Assembly (NCBI GenBank): GCA_002633025.1
Contig: NMRB01000194.1
Location: forward strand, 124,001-188,000
Reading direction: 5' to 3'
Length of the DNA: 64,000 nt
Source: Notospermus geniculatus
Lineage: Eukaryota; Nemertea; Pilidiophora; Heteronemertea; Lineidae
The translations under genes and the position numbers were made by a program. Shown here one piece after another: positions 42,919 through 54,168 of the stretch. Each line of letters begins with the position of its first letter. The first letter of the stretch is position 1. Below the pieces are notes generated by a model. The model had not been told where the DNA came from and did not search any database. It saw nothing but the letters and a program-made list of their open reading frames with translations.

Positions 42919-43470
42919 TTCGTCTCTGGCTGACCTCCTGTGAAATAAGACTTGACATCACGTGACCTCTGACCTCTTATTAGTCAGTGAGGCTGATCAG
43001 CTCTGATTGCATGCCCGATACGAGGCTGGAACATTTTTGGCGCGGAGACTTCGCCACGGCAAATAACTAGAACAAATATGATAGTCTCGGCCGAGAGATG
43101 AGTGAGATTACACCGCGCGATTGGCCACGAATATTATGATCAGATTAATGCTAACATTGGAATAGCTGCGGCCGGCTGATTAACTAATTCCCTTGTCTCG
43201 CCCAGTCATGCTGGTTGATTTTCCATGACAACTGATTCACTTTTTTCACTTTTGGCAAACATTCGCCAGCTCGACAGACATCTGACAAGCCACCTAATGA
43301 ACTGATACAGTTTCTACGAAAGAGGCATCGTCCAGAGGCAGTGGAGTTTCCTTCAGAGGGGAGAGGGGAGATGGCAGAGGGGGATAAACCTCACTGGAGG
43401 CTTCATCCACATGGCATGATTCTTTCTCATGGATGGGTGATTTTGATCTCTGCCCAGGAAAGAAACAACT
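42919..43470. other. Unique gene-free DNA after B2
   Basis: No feature was recognised. It is missing, together with the following minisatellite, at the N that ends B1. Confidence 0.45.
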
Positions 43471-44080
43471 CTAATGTCCTTAGGAATGAAAGGTCCACGG
43501 ACAGAAAGTCCTACGATGAAATGCCAGGGGACGAAACGCCCAAGGACGGGAAGTCCTACAGGACGAATTGTCCAGGGATGGGAAGAGAAAGTCCTTGAGG
43601 ACAAAATGCCTGGGGAGAAAATGTCCAAGGACGGAAATTCCTGCAGGACGAAATGTCCAGGGATTGAAAGAGGAAGTCCTGGAGGACAAAATGCCTGGAG
43701 ATGAAATGCCCAAGGACGGAAATTCCTGCAGGACAAAATGCCCAGGGGTTGAAAGAGGAAGTCCTGGAGGACAAAATGCCTGGGGATGAAATGCTCAAGG
43801 ATGGAAATTCCTGCAGGACGAAATGTCCAGGGATTGAAGAAGAAAGTCCTGGAGGACGAAATGCCTGGGGACGAAATGTCCACTGACAGAAAGTCCTGCA
43901 GAATGAAATGTCTGGAGACGAAATGCCCAAGGACGGAAAGTCCTGCAGGACGAAATGCCTGGGGACGGAAAGTCCTGCAGGACGAAATGCCTAGGGACGA
44001 AATGTCAAGGGATGGAAAGTTCTTCATGCAGAACAAAATCCCTAGGGACGGAAAGTCCTGAAGGACGAAATGTCTGGGGA
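43470..44080 (+). repeat. About 86-bp higher-order minisatellite
   Basis: Built from short cassettes such as ggacgaaatgcc(t/c), ggggacggaaagtcctgcag and gattgaaagaggaagtcct. Related blocks start at about 43560, 43646, 43731 and 43817, giving a super-period near 86 bp. Frames are open on both strands (up to 227 codons on the minus strand, 43353-44036), as expected for a repeat with few stop triplets. Confidence 0.8.
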
Positions 44081-44485
44081 CACTGATGTACAGTACAAGG
44101 CCCCAAAAACATGGATCCCACCACCCTAAGCAGCCCCGGTATGGTGAGGGATTGGTAAATCTGCAAGGTACTTTTCATACATGTATGAAAATAGTTGCCA
44201 TCACTTGCACAAATTTTTAAAACTTCATCGATCTTCTTCCCACAAAAAACAAATTTTGTTGACCTGCAAGCTCCAAAAAGATTCTTGGGTATATCGTTAC
44301 CTGAAACGGATAATTAGGGGTAGTTTGAGATGTGGTGTGCAGCTTTAGCATATTCCCCTGACAATGTACATTTCACTGGTGCTGTATTCACCAACCATTA
44401 ACTATTGATATCATAGGAAAATCAATAACTACTTCGGCCATTCTAACCAAAATGGGGCCAATGTTGAAATGAATAGAACTTCAAA
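44081..44485. other. Gene-free stretch with a 20-bp palindrome
   Basis: ttttcatacatgtatgaaaa at 44172-44191 is a perfect palindrome. Nothing else is supported. Confidence 0.45.
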
Positions 44486-44839
44486 AACTTTCCTTCACTG
44501 AAACATGTCGAGGGTAAAAGCTTTGGAGCCGAGACTAACTTGAATTTGACTGGTGTACATTGCAGAATTTGATATGTGGAAATGTACAGGTGTTTCAGGA
44601 AAAATGTCCCCAATTCGTGGAGAAACAACACATTGTGTTCATACAGGGAACTTAGTTTCTTGAACACCATGTAGACAGGGGTAGGCCTACCACCGAATTC
44701 AAAGGCATGGTCACTTGTATCTCCTTTATATGTGACCCCTCGCATAACATAAAACTGTTTGGGTTTGGAGATTGTTTGGACTACTGGCAGGGTACTGATG
44801 GACGCCTCGTTAAAACATAGGCCATTGAACCATCTTTTT

Positions 44840-44978
44840 TGAAGATGGGGATTTGGCCTAGTGGTTTAAGGCGTGCTGCCCCTTAATGCTGGCGATTGAC
44901 GCCTCATGCGAGGGTCGGTGGGTTCGAATCTGGTAGGAAGAAATGTCTTTCACCTTTGAAACCCGATATTTCTATTTC
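44840..44978 (+). mobile_element. SINE family 2, copy 2
   Basis: Allelic or duplicate counterpart of 38642-38775, with the same A box, B box and body. Confidence 0.8.
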
Positions 44979-45446
44979 ATATTCGTCAGTGTGAAAATGG
45001 TGACACATTCAGCAATTCAGATAATTTTTCACGAATTTTTTTTTCAAACAAGGCCATCAAAATATGTATGGTTGGAAGGGGTCATGGACCACCAGGTGCT
45101 ATTCAATAAAGGTGTACATGTACTATACGGTCTTCCTAGCAGTAAATTGATCTTCCAGCTGTACAAGAATCCAGCAACCTTGGATGAAATTCTGACCCTG
45201 AAGATGCTATCAAACTCCGTACATCTTCATCGGAGACGAGTTACTCGGGGAGTACCACGGTTTCGGTGTATGTTTACCCACTGTATGAGAGTTGTCTCCA
45301 CTCTGAGTCAATCTTGTCAGCTTGCTAACGTGCTGAGTGGCTCTGACTCAAGCAATCATGCCGTGATGCAACTGGGTTGTATCACGGGAGAGGACTCGAT
45401 GAGGACAGCAGGCAATCAGAGAGGAGAGACTCTGCTTGAATCCTAA
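44943..45446 (+). CDS. Hypothetical 167-codon frame in C2
   Basis: Longer version of the frame at 38862-39245. Its first 15 or so codons are SINE 2 body. No recognised domain, signal peptide or splice context. Confidence 0.12.
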   Translation: MSFTFETRYFYFIFVSVKMVTHSAIQIIFHEFFFQTRPSKYVWLEGVMDHQVLFNKGVHVLYGLPSSKLIFQLYKNPATLDEILTLKMLSNSVHLHRRRVTRGVPRFRCMFTHCMRVVSTLSQSCQLANVLSGSDSSNHAVMQLGCITGEDSMRTAGNQRGETLLES

Positions 45447-45527
45447 AACTCAAGGCAGAGGGAAGGCTGATGTACAAATATGCAGAATGCTGTACACAGG
45501 CTATGGGTATGGAAAGCCGCTTAAAAA

Positions 45528-45775
45528 AGTTAAAGTTCGGGTTTATAGTGTGCTATCAACTACGGTAGAAGTTCTCATCCGACTTTACACTTTAACCCCA
45601 ATCTGTCCTGAAACCTTTCAGTAGAACTCAGATGAGCTGCCCATTCAGCGCTACAATCTGAGCATTTCCGACCGGTACCCATTTATACACCTGGGTGGAG
45701 AGAGGCCAGTGAGGCAAAGACTTGCCCAAAGTCTCACGCCCAGTGGGATTTGAACCCGGGATCCTCTGACCACTA
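45528..45775 (-). mobile_element. SINE family 1, copy 3
   Basis: Minus-strand copy truncated at the tRNA-like head: the B box region (gggatttgaacccggg on the plus strand) is present, but after gaccactag the A-box part is replaced by aaaacctgggag. Tail aaagttaaagttcgggttta. Confidence 0.75.
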
Positions 45776-46470
45776 GAAAACCTGGGAGTGGTACTACACA
45801 TTTGCCCTTGGCCCTCTACAGCAAAACCATGATGATGAATTCTCAAAGCATTTTACGACTTCCAGTTTATAGCCAAGATATCAGGAATGCATCCTTCATA
45901 CTCCTATACACAAGACAACACTTGTCTAAGATAAATTCAGCATCTCTCCGAACCCAAAACGAATACACATCAACCCTCACGCATACATGAACTGACATGA
46001 CATCCATAAAGCAATTCCCAACGGACACGCACAAATAGAAGAATGGCGCAGCTGATCCCCAGCGGGTGGAAGCAAATACCGGAACAGCCACTAGAACACT
46101 CCATGTAGAATCAGTGACCACTATAGCGATGACAGACATCATCTCCCCGATGCATTTCATAACCAATCACGATTAATACCGCTATTTACCAGCAATAAGA
46201 TCACAATTTGCCCACTATACGAAACACTCTCGATAAAGCCAATTGCGCACCAAAAAGGTCAAATTAATTTGCCCGTAAAAACAAAGGAAATTAGTCAATT
46301 TAAAGCGTATTATGGGATGTGGTTATCAGTGTGACATGGCCATTGGGTGTTGTATCGGCTATGGCGTGTCTACGCAAAGATGTCATGAATGATACTACAG
46401 ATGTATACATTGCTGTCAGCACCTCACATCCAACCTTGTACATGTCTGATTGCATGAGGGGCTAGGGCTG
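45605..46470 (+). repeat. Duplication D, copy 1
   Basis: Matches 46803-47665 from within SINE 1 (cctgaaacctttcagta) to gaggggctagggctg, and stops exactly at the 77-N gap. Contains a minus-strand 99-codon frame (45867-46166) nearly identical in D2 (47062-47361), with no recognised domain. Confidence 0.9.
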
Positions 46471-46547
46471 NNNNNNNNNNNNNNNNNNNNNNNNNNNNNN
46501 NNNNNNNNNNNNNNNNNNNNNNNNNNNNNNNNNNNNNNNNNNNNNNN
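46471..46547. other. Assembly gap (77 N)
   Basis: Run of N that ends D1. Confidence 1.
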
Positions 46548-46802
46548 ATCACTCGCTCAATCTGCATAAATTATGATGATGATAACCACACCATTCAGAT
46601 CGATCATAGGCACAAATACGAGATTACTTTCTCTTATGATGATTTTATTGAAGTTCCACATTTTTATTCAACATTTTTTTTAAAACCGTGCTGGTCGGAA
46701 AATACTCCTTTAAGGCTGAGTGCCGGTCGGCATTTCTGCGTCCTGGACGGGGCCGTCCGGCGCCGACCAGCATCGGCAGAACCCTGATTTCATGTCCCAC
46801 GA
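46548..46802. other. Unique DNA between gap and D2
   Basis: GC-rich near 46,735-46,770 (gtcctggacggggccgtccg). No gene is supported. Confidence 0.45.
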
Positions 46803-47665
46803 ACCTGAAACCTTTCAGTAAAACTCAGATGAGCTGCTCTGATCCAGCGCTACAGTCTGAGCATTTCCGACCGGTACCAATTTATACACCTGGGTGGAGA
46901 GAGGCCAGTGAGGCAGAGACTTGCCCAAAGTCTCACGCCCAGTGGGATTCGAACCTGGAATCCTCTGACCACCAGAAAACCTGGGAGTGGTACTACAGAT
47001 TTGCTCATGCCCTCTACAGCAAAACCATGATGAATTCTCAAAGCATTTTACAACTTCCAGTTTATAGCCACGATATCAGGAATGCACCCTTCATACTCCT
47101 ATACACAAGACAACACTTGTCTAAGATAAATTCAGCATCTCTCCGAACCCAAAATGAATACACATCAACCCTCACGCATACATGAACTGACATGACATCC
47201 ATAAAGCAATTCCCAACGGACACGCACAAATAGAAGAATGGCGCAGCTGATCCCCAGCGGGTGGAAACAAATACCGGAACAGCCACTAGAACACTCCATG
47301 TAGAATCAGTGACCACTATAGCGATGACAGACATCATCTCCCCGATGCATTTCATAACCAATCACGATTAATACCGCTATTTACCAGCAATAAGATCACA
47401 ATTTGCCCACTATACGAAACACTCTCGATAAAGCCAATTGCGCGCCAAAAAGGTCAAATTAATTTGCCCGTAAAAACAAAGGAAATTAGTCAATTTAAAG
47501 CGTATTATGGGATGTGGTTATCAGTGTGACATGGCCATTGGGTGTTGTATCGGCTATGGCGTGTCTACGCAAAGATGTCATGAATGATACTACAGATGTA
47601 TACATTGCTGTCAGCACCTCACATCCAACCTTGTACATGTCTGATTGCATGAGGGGCTAGGGCTG
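46803..47665 (+). repeat. Duplication D, copy 2
   Basis: Begins inside a SINE family 1 fragment (46804-46973, minus strand) and continues past the point where D1 is cut by the gap (gctagggctgcgttggctct). Confidence 0.9.
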
Positions 47666-47854
47666 CGTTGGCTCTGGCATCTGTGTACAGATACGGCGAA
47701 GGACACTCAACACTCAATTATATATTGCTGTCAGAATCTTGCAAACAGCCATGTACATACATTTCCTTCTGGAGTTACCCAAACCCTTTGACTACTGGTG
47801 GAAATTTGTTCAAGAACAGCTTCGAAAAACGTTCACGGTTCTGAAAAGTCACTG
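47666..47854. other. Gene-free stretch
   Basis: No supported feature was found. Confidence 0.4.
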
Positions 47855-47930
47855 AAACCCCATCACATAGGTATTGATTGGAAAAAGTACTCACAGAGAG
47901 CTTTCCAATGAATACCTATGTGATGGGGTT
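47855..47930. mobile_element. Small foldback (76 bp)
   Basis: aaaccccatcacataggtat + tgattggaaa and tttccaatga + atacctatgtgatggggttt are inverted almost without mismatch around a 16-bp centre. The termini AAACCCC/GGGGTTT suggest a MITE core. Confidence 0.7.
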
Positions 47931-47976
47931 TAGGTGGTACTTGCCATCATTTTGTGCAGTTCAAATTTGACACTAT

Positions 47977-48099
47977 GGCCCTGTATTTTAGAATGCTCCT
48001 CAACGTAAAAGAGTTCCTCAAGGCTATTATTGTTCTCTTGTTGAAAACAACAGCCTTGAGGAACACCTTTACGTTGAGGAGCATTCTAAAATACGGGCC
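47977..48099. mobile_element. ggcccgtattttagaa MITE
   Basis: ggccctgtattttagaatgc + tcctcaacgtaaa and tttacgttgaggagcattct + aaaatacgggcc are inverted. A second inner pair (cctcaaggct and agccttgagg) completes a 123-bp hairpin. The ends resemble those of the 36106/62697 family. Confidence 0.8.
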
Positions 48100-48308
48100 A
48101 CTGCCGTGGCAGTGAAACTGAAGGGGTTAAGAGAAGCAAATGAGGCATTAATGCTGTGTTGGCTCTGGCGTCTTCAGCGTGCAACTGTGAAGGAGACTAT
48201 CAACGTAGACTGCTGTCATGGCTGTACATACTCATAACCATCTGGGTGTATTTCCAACTCAGTTGAATTTCAGTTGAGGAGAACTGGCTTACTGTACACC
48301 AGTACAGA

Positions 48309-48649
48309 TGTCCTTTTTAGGAAAGTTATGTTTCCTGTTCAGGAAATATTTTTGAAAATTTTCTTGAAAACCTTTCCTGATTTGGAAATGCCTGCATGAG
48401 TTTTTTTGCTCTACAGACATGCCGCAGTAGCACCACTTGCAATATTTCCATTGTATTTTTGGCAATCAGGATGCAGGCTCTTCATTGTTACCATTTACCA
48501 TGTGTTTTCACAGCTTTTTCCAAAAACACCTTTCCTATTCTGGAAATAATTCAAGGAGGGCGTTACGATTTCCTCTTATGGAAACATTTTGTTTCCTGAA
48601 ATGGAAATAAATTTTGCACCCACATTTCCAACACTTCCTAATTAGGAAA
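48309..48649. promoter_or_regulatory. Cluster of seven TTTCC-N6-GGAAA palindromes
   Basis: Seven 16-bp sites with the same spacing occur at 48309, 48331, 48373, 48531, 48569, 48592 and 48634 (first base of each). Five match TTTCC-N6-GGAAA exactly; two have one or two changes in the left half (TGTCC, CTTCC). The intervals are irregular, so it is not a simple tandem repeat. GGAAA is a core used by several factors (for example NFAT/Rel, and with other spacing STAT), but this exact spaced palindrome was not recognised. Confidence 0.5.
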
Positions 48650-49149
48650 GTATTTTCCAAGTTTGGTAACTGATTTCCTAATTTCAACTTCTCCTGTACT
48701 ACACAGATTTTGTGGACACTTCAATGACACAAGATCCATGTAGTTTTTTTCAGTGCAATACCAGCTGGCTGGTTGAGTTACCATTAGATTCAGATGAGCA
48801 AATACGTCCGGCTGAGGTTGACATCAAGTCCTTTGTGTAGGACGTGTAAAAGTAGAGGGCTATCAGTTGGAGTACAATATTTGAACTAACAGGACTGCTG
48901 TGAAATCGGAACACACGACAATGAAATTGAGCGACCCCAGATATGACATGATGCGTGATGCTGGAATGGCACGGCCGCAAAAACGCAGTTCCTCGGAAGT
49001 TGCACTGCATGACGTCTGTAATGGCAATAGGAACTAACAAGTATGAATCTGATGCCTACAATGTAGTCTAGGTGTTACAGGGAAACTGAGTTTTTTACAT
49101 CTAGGGCCTTATGCACCAACGAAGATTACCTTGAACTCAGGTTGAGCCA
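48650..49149. other. Gene-free stretch
   Basis: No supported feature was found. A 96-codon minus-strand frame (48750-49040) is without motif. Confidence 0.4.
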
Positions 49150-49345
49150 CAGCTTTTCAATAGGAGCAGTCAGCCGCACGTATTGCCAAAAGATGGCAGC
49201 ACAGTTCTAGCGGCCCAATACAAAAGAAACTTCTCTTCATTGGTGCTCAATCAAGAATGGATGGGTCCGCTATATGCATTGAATTGGGCCGTAGTGACAC
49301 CTACTGGTCAACTCAGAAAAATCCCTCCTGAGACCCGGCGTGCGT
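49150..49345 (-). repeat. Dispersed repeat, copy 2
   Basis: Reverse complement of the repeat at 19160-19380, sharing tattgccaaaagatggcagc, tgcattgaattgggccgta and gtgacacctactggtcaact. Confidence 0.65.
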
Positions 49346-49527
49346 CAACACTACTCAAATTTTGTGACAGGGACCTAAATTAAGCCCTCCAAAAACCGTT
49401 CGAGCTCAGAGGGACTTATTAGCACTGGGTTTTTCATCCCCGGGCCTATTGGACACGGGCTTTTAACAGGTGTAGACAGAAAAAGCCCGGGTTCAACGCG
49501 GGTTTCTTATGTAGTGTAAGCAGGGCT
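49346..49527. other. Short stretch without feature
   Basis: No feature was recognised. Confidence 0.4.
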
Positions 49528-50261
49528 CATCTGTACATAAATATTAATATCCGACAGTGTCATTGTATAGAAACAAGAGGACAAAACACTAGATTTATTT
49601 TTGACATATTTTTACCCCAACCTATAATCACTATTGTCATCTATACTTAAGATATACGAATCCTATAACATTACCAGCCTCCAAGTCCAAAGAGGAAATG
49701 TATCCTGGTATTTTTCGCTGATTCCAGGGTCCTACGGAGGTTACAGATCATATGGCAGGGAATAATACCCATGACTAGGAACAGATCGGGTGTCAGAATA
49801 AAATCACACTGGGCAGTAAAAGTTGACAATGATATACATTCCAACCCGGAGAATTAGTCTTCGATTCTCCGCCAGTATTATCTCCGATCCAGGGCAAGTT
49901 TGGCCAACACTTTGTAATTAACTACAGAAAGAATATGATTTGTAATGATTAGAGAGTGTAAGGTGATCTAGAGGCCAACCCCTTCGGCACTAAAATACCG
50001 TATCAAGCCTCGAATCTGAGGAAATAGGGATGGCATCTCGGCGACACGCTCGTATAACTCGGCGGGCATGTCGGTCGTGTGGGCAAAAACTCGGAGATAA
50101 TTATGGTGACTTCCAGGTTCAGGTTCTTAATTGCTCTTCTGGGTGATCATTCATCTACGACAAGTTTTCCGGGTTCTCATTCTTCGAATCAATCACCGAC
50201 CTTCGGAATCGGAATTTATCTTTCACTGTAGATTTCGGTCATGAAATAATAACAGGTTTCT

Positions 50262-50392
50262 AAGGTGAAAGACATAGCTTCCTACCGGACTCGAACCCAC
50301 GGACCCTCGCATAAGGCATCAATCGCCAGCATTCAGGGGCAACACGCCTTAACCACTAGGTCAAATCCCCATCTTCAGAAAAGATGGTTCAA
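50262..50392 (-). mobile_element. SINE family 2, copy 3
   Basis: Minus-strand copy: ccggactcgaaccca is the B-box complement and cttaaccactaggtcaaatc the A-box complement. Confidence 0.8.
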
Positions 50393-50667
50393 TGACCCAT
50401 GTTAAACGAGGTGTCACTAAGCACCCTGCGTGTCAAAACCATTTCCGAAATGGGTAGAGGAGCTTGTATTTGAGCCCAAGTTCATGTTTTCGAACATCTT
50501 ACGCATGCATCATTCTTGAAGAAGATATCCCGGTATTCCATCTCCAAATCTGGGCCACAATTTTACACCCCTTACTACAACAAGTGCCCAGACTTTGCCA
50601 GATTTTAACTACCTCTTCAGATATCCAGTGGCAGGCTCACCCCCTGCCACTGTGACACACCTCAGTC

Positions 50668-50872
50668 GAGGCTTTGCGTATGACGTCACAAGCCGCCATG
50701 CTGGAGGACACATGCTGCAGAGGCGCAGCGAAATGAGCCATGCATGCCCCAATGACGTTACGTCAAACAATGGCGTGGCGCACTTCACCCAAGTCACGGT
50801 CACGGTCGGCTCACACCTCTGCGCCATGTGTACTCCAGAATGGCCGCCAGGATGACGTCATTGCAAAGCCTC
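50668..50872. mobile_element. CRE-bearing foldback MITE, copy 1
   Basis: gaggctttgcgtatgacgtc and gatgacgtcattgcaaagcc + tc are inverted ends. Further inner pairs exist (gccgccatgctggaggacac and gtgtactccagaatggccgc). Each arm holds a perfect TGACGTCA. Confidence 0.75.
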
Positions 50873-51530
50873 TGTACAGGTGTCCAGGAGTGTCCACTTT
50901 TGAACACTTGTACTTAGGGGTGTTTAGATACAGCTGATGCAATAGTAAACTTTTAAATTTCTAAACATTACAAGAAGAGGGACTTAAACCTGATCCAGAT
51001 CGTCAAATTTTGATTAAAATTTTTTCAATACGCCGAATATGAGCTTACACACAGATTAATGACTGAGAGCCGTGGGCCCTAAAAAAGTTGACAAAACATT
51101 TTAAAGTTGGAATCGGGTTATGGTAAACAAGTTCAAAATATTCAAAGCTTTCAAAATAGTGCTAAAGCAAAATGGCGACCCTTGAAGGCACAGGATTTCA
51201 TTCATTGCAACATATCTCTGATATTTTCAACTGTGACATTATCTCTCCCCTCGAGTCAAAGTTAGCGCTGCGAGTACAACTTTGATTCTAAATGAATCTG
51301 ACGCTGAAAGCACACGACCAATTATGCTTCTACTCGGATGTGTTATTTTAATCGCGAAGAGACGTATCTCGTAAGACAGGCATGAATAAGGACAAGCTTT
51401 TTGTCGTGCGGCGAGACCTCCAAACAATAGCCATCGTATCACAGAATGAGATCATAATGCGTTGAAAACTATGGATACGTGCGGCTATTGTGATGGCGGA
51501 TAGAGAACGGGCGGCGTAACAATGGAAGAT

Positions 51531-51546
51531 GGTAGCACGTGCTACC
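51531..51546. promoter_or_regulatory. 16-bp perfect palindrome with E-box
   Basis: ggtagcacgtgctacc, centred on CACGTG, is kept unchanged in the second copy at 54153-54168. The neighbourhood (gatggcggatag, gggcggcg) is GC-rich and promoter-like in flavour, but no gene is recognised. Confidence 0.35.
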
Positions 51547-51941
51547 GGCGCCCTCAGGCGGGTGAAAAAGATGCACCGCGTACATGTTCAGGAAACGTCA
51601 AAACTACAGCGTTGAGGAAAACATGGCAAATCTCTTGTTGTTGTATTGTCACGGCTGAATCCGTCTGCTCCACACGATAAGAAAACTCGCCGAACTCGGA
51701 AAACATGACACGAAGTTGTAACGGCAGAAAATACCAAAGCTATTTTCTCGCCCATAATACGGGTAAGGTTCCGTAGGAGGAACATCCACACAATTTAAAA
51801 GTTTGATCACTCACAACGAAACGTAAGCAGACGACACCTTGAGCAAAAGATTTTCTCCAGCAGGATGGTTTTAGGCGAGATTATTTGAAGAAAGGTTGTT
51901 CCTTTTCATCACCTAGAGAAAATTCCTTCAAATGCTTTTTC

Positions 51942-51942
51942 N
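51942..51942. other. Single N at the end of E1
   Basis: E1 stops at this base. Confidence 0.95.
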
Positions 51943-52143
51943 ATGTACACGGTCAGGACATGACGACTGATTGGATCCTCCTAAGTTGCTGAATTTGCAA
52001 TGTGCGTGCAGGCGCAGCGCATACATCACCATCAGCGACTGATGATATCAGTTACTTCCAGTCGGAAGTGCGATGTACGCCTGGCTTTAAGCGTGACAAA
52101 TGCTGTCCTGTATTGAGAGACGTCCTCCCGGCACGGATTTTTC
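51943..52143. mobile_element. Fragment of the GTCGC-like MITE subfamily, between E copies
   Basis: gtcaggacatgacgactgat + tggatcctcc and gaagtgcgatgtacgcctgg reverse-complement match 24845-25025. Its left end is cut by the N. Confidence 0.55.
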
Positions 52144-52872
52144 CATCTGTACATAAATATTAATGTCCGACACTGCCATTGTATAGAAACAAGAGGACAA
52201 AACACTAGATTTATTTTTGACATATTTTTACCCCAACCTATAATCACTATTGTCATCTATACTTAGATATACGAATCCTATAACATTACCAGCCTCCAAG
52301 TCCAAAGAGGAAATGTATCCTGGTATTTTTCGCTGATTCCAGGGTCCTAGGGAGGTTACAGATCATATGGCAGGGAATAATACCCATGACTAGGAACAGA
52401 TCGGGTGTCAGAATAAAATCACACTGGGCAGTAAAAGTTGACAATGATATACATTCCAACCCGGAGAATTAGTCTTCGATTCTCCGCCAGTATTATCTCC
52501 GATCCAGGGCAAGTTTGGCCAACACTTTGTAATTAACTACAGAAAGAATATGATTTGTAATGATTAGAGAGTGTAAGGTGATCTGGAGGCCAACCCCTTC
52601 GGCACTAAAATACCGTATCAAGCCTCGAATCTGAGAAAATAGGGATGGCATCTCTGCGACACGCTCGTATAACTCGGCGGACATGTCGGTCGTGTGGGCA
52701 AAAACTCTGAGATAATTATGGTGACTTCCAGGTTCAGGTTCTTAATTGCTCTTCTGGGTGATCATTCATCTACGACAAGTTTTCCAAGTTCTCATTCTTC
52801 GAATCAATCACCGACCTTCGGAATCAGAATTTATCTTTAACTGTAGATTTCGGGCATGAAATAATAACAGGT

Positions 52873-52995
52873 TTCTAAGGTGAAAGACATAGCTTCCTAC
52901 CAGACTTGAACCCACAGACCCTCGCATAAGGCATCAATCGCCAGCACTCAGGGGCAACAAGCCTTAACCACTAGGCCAAATCCCCATCTTCAGAA
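52873..52995 (-). mobile_element. SINE family 2, copy 4
   Basis: Counterpart of the copy at 50262; the B box has drifted (ccagacttgaaccca). Confidence 0.75.
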
Positions 52996-53280
52996 AAGAT
53001 GGTTCAATGACCCATGTTAAACGGGGTGTCCCTAAGCACCCTGCGTGTCAAAACCACTTCCGAAATGGGTAGAGGAGCTTGTATTTGAGCCCAAGTTCAT
53101 GTTTTCGAACATCTTATGCACGCATCATTCTTGAAGAAGATATCCCGGTATTCCATCTCTAAATCTGGGCCACAATTTTACACCCTTAGTACAACAAGTG
53201 CCCAGACTGGCCAGATTTTAACTACCTCTTCAGATATCCACTGGCAGGGTCACCCCCTGCCACTGTGACACACCTCAGTA

Positions 53281-53484
53281 GAGGCTTTGCATATGACGTC
53301 ACAAGCCGCCATGCTGGAGGACACATGCTGCAGAGGCGCAGCGAAATGAGCCGTGCATGCCCCAATGACGTTACATCAAACAATGGCGTTGCGCACTTCA
53401 CGCAAGTCACGTCACGGTCGGCTCGCACCTCTGCACCCTGTGTACTCCAGAATGGCCACCAGGATGACGTCATTGCAAAACCTC
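53281..53484. mobile_element. CRE-bearing foldback MITE, copy 2
   Basis: Counterpart of 50668-50872, with the same two TGACGTCA sites and inverted ends. Confidence 0.75.
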
Positions 53485-54152
53485 TACAAATGTCCAAAAG
53501 TGTCCACTTTTGAAAACTTGTACTTAGGGGTGAGTAGGGTGTTTAGATACAGCTGATGCAATAATTTAAACTTTTGAATTTCTGAACATTACGAGAAGAG
53601 GGACTTAAACCTGATACAGATATTCAAATTTTTGATTAAAATTTTTTCAATACGCTGAATATGAGCTTACACACAGATTAATAACTGAAAGCCGTAGGCC
53701 GCGAAAAAGTTGACAAAACATTTTCGAGTTGGAATCGGGTTATGGTAAACAAGTTCAAAATATTCAAAGCTTTCAAAATAGTGCTAAAGCAAAATGGCGA
53801 CCCTTGAAGGCAGAGGATTTCATTCATTGCAACATATCTCTGATATTTTCAACTGTGACATTATCTCTCCCCTCGAGTCAAAGTTAGCGCTGCGAGTACA
53901 ACTTTGATTCTAAATGAATCTGACGCTGAAAGCACATGACCAATTATGCTTCTACTCGGATGTGTTATTTTAATCGCGAAGAGACATATCTCGTAAGACA
54001 GGCATGAATAAGGACAAGCTTTTTGTCGTGCGGCGAGACCTCCAAACAATAGCCATCGTATCACAGAATGAGATCATAATGCGTTGAAAACTATGGATAC
54101 GTGCGGCTATTGTGATGGCGGATAGAGAACGGGCGGCGTAACAATGGAAGAT

Positions 54153-54168
54153 GGTAGCACGTGCTACC
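54153..54168. promoter_or_regulatory. 16-bp palindrome with E-box, second copy
   Basis: Identical to 51531-51546 (ggtagcacgtgctacc). Confidence 0.35.

Larger units (their letters stand above)
44486..45595 (+). repeat. Duplication C, copy 2
   Basis: Matches 38285-39394 and then runs on into the rest of a SINE family 1 copy, which C1 lacks. Confidence 0.9.
49528..51941 (+). repeat. Duplication E, copy 1
   Basis: 2414 bp, nearly identical to 52144-54563 (2420 bp). Starts catctgtacataaatattaa and ends caaatgctttttc at a single N. Contains a SINE family 2 copy, a CRE-bearing MITE, two short minus-strand frames kept in both copies (51239-51442 and 51588-51791, 67 codons each, no recognised domain) and the palindrome at 51531. 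Confidence 0.92.

Noticed and set aside
43353-44036. 227-codon minus-strand frame as a gene
   Set aside because: It is the complement of the 86-bp minisatellite; overlapping frames are open on both strands and no domain or gene structure is seen.
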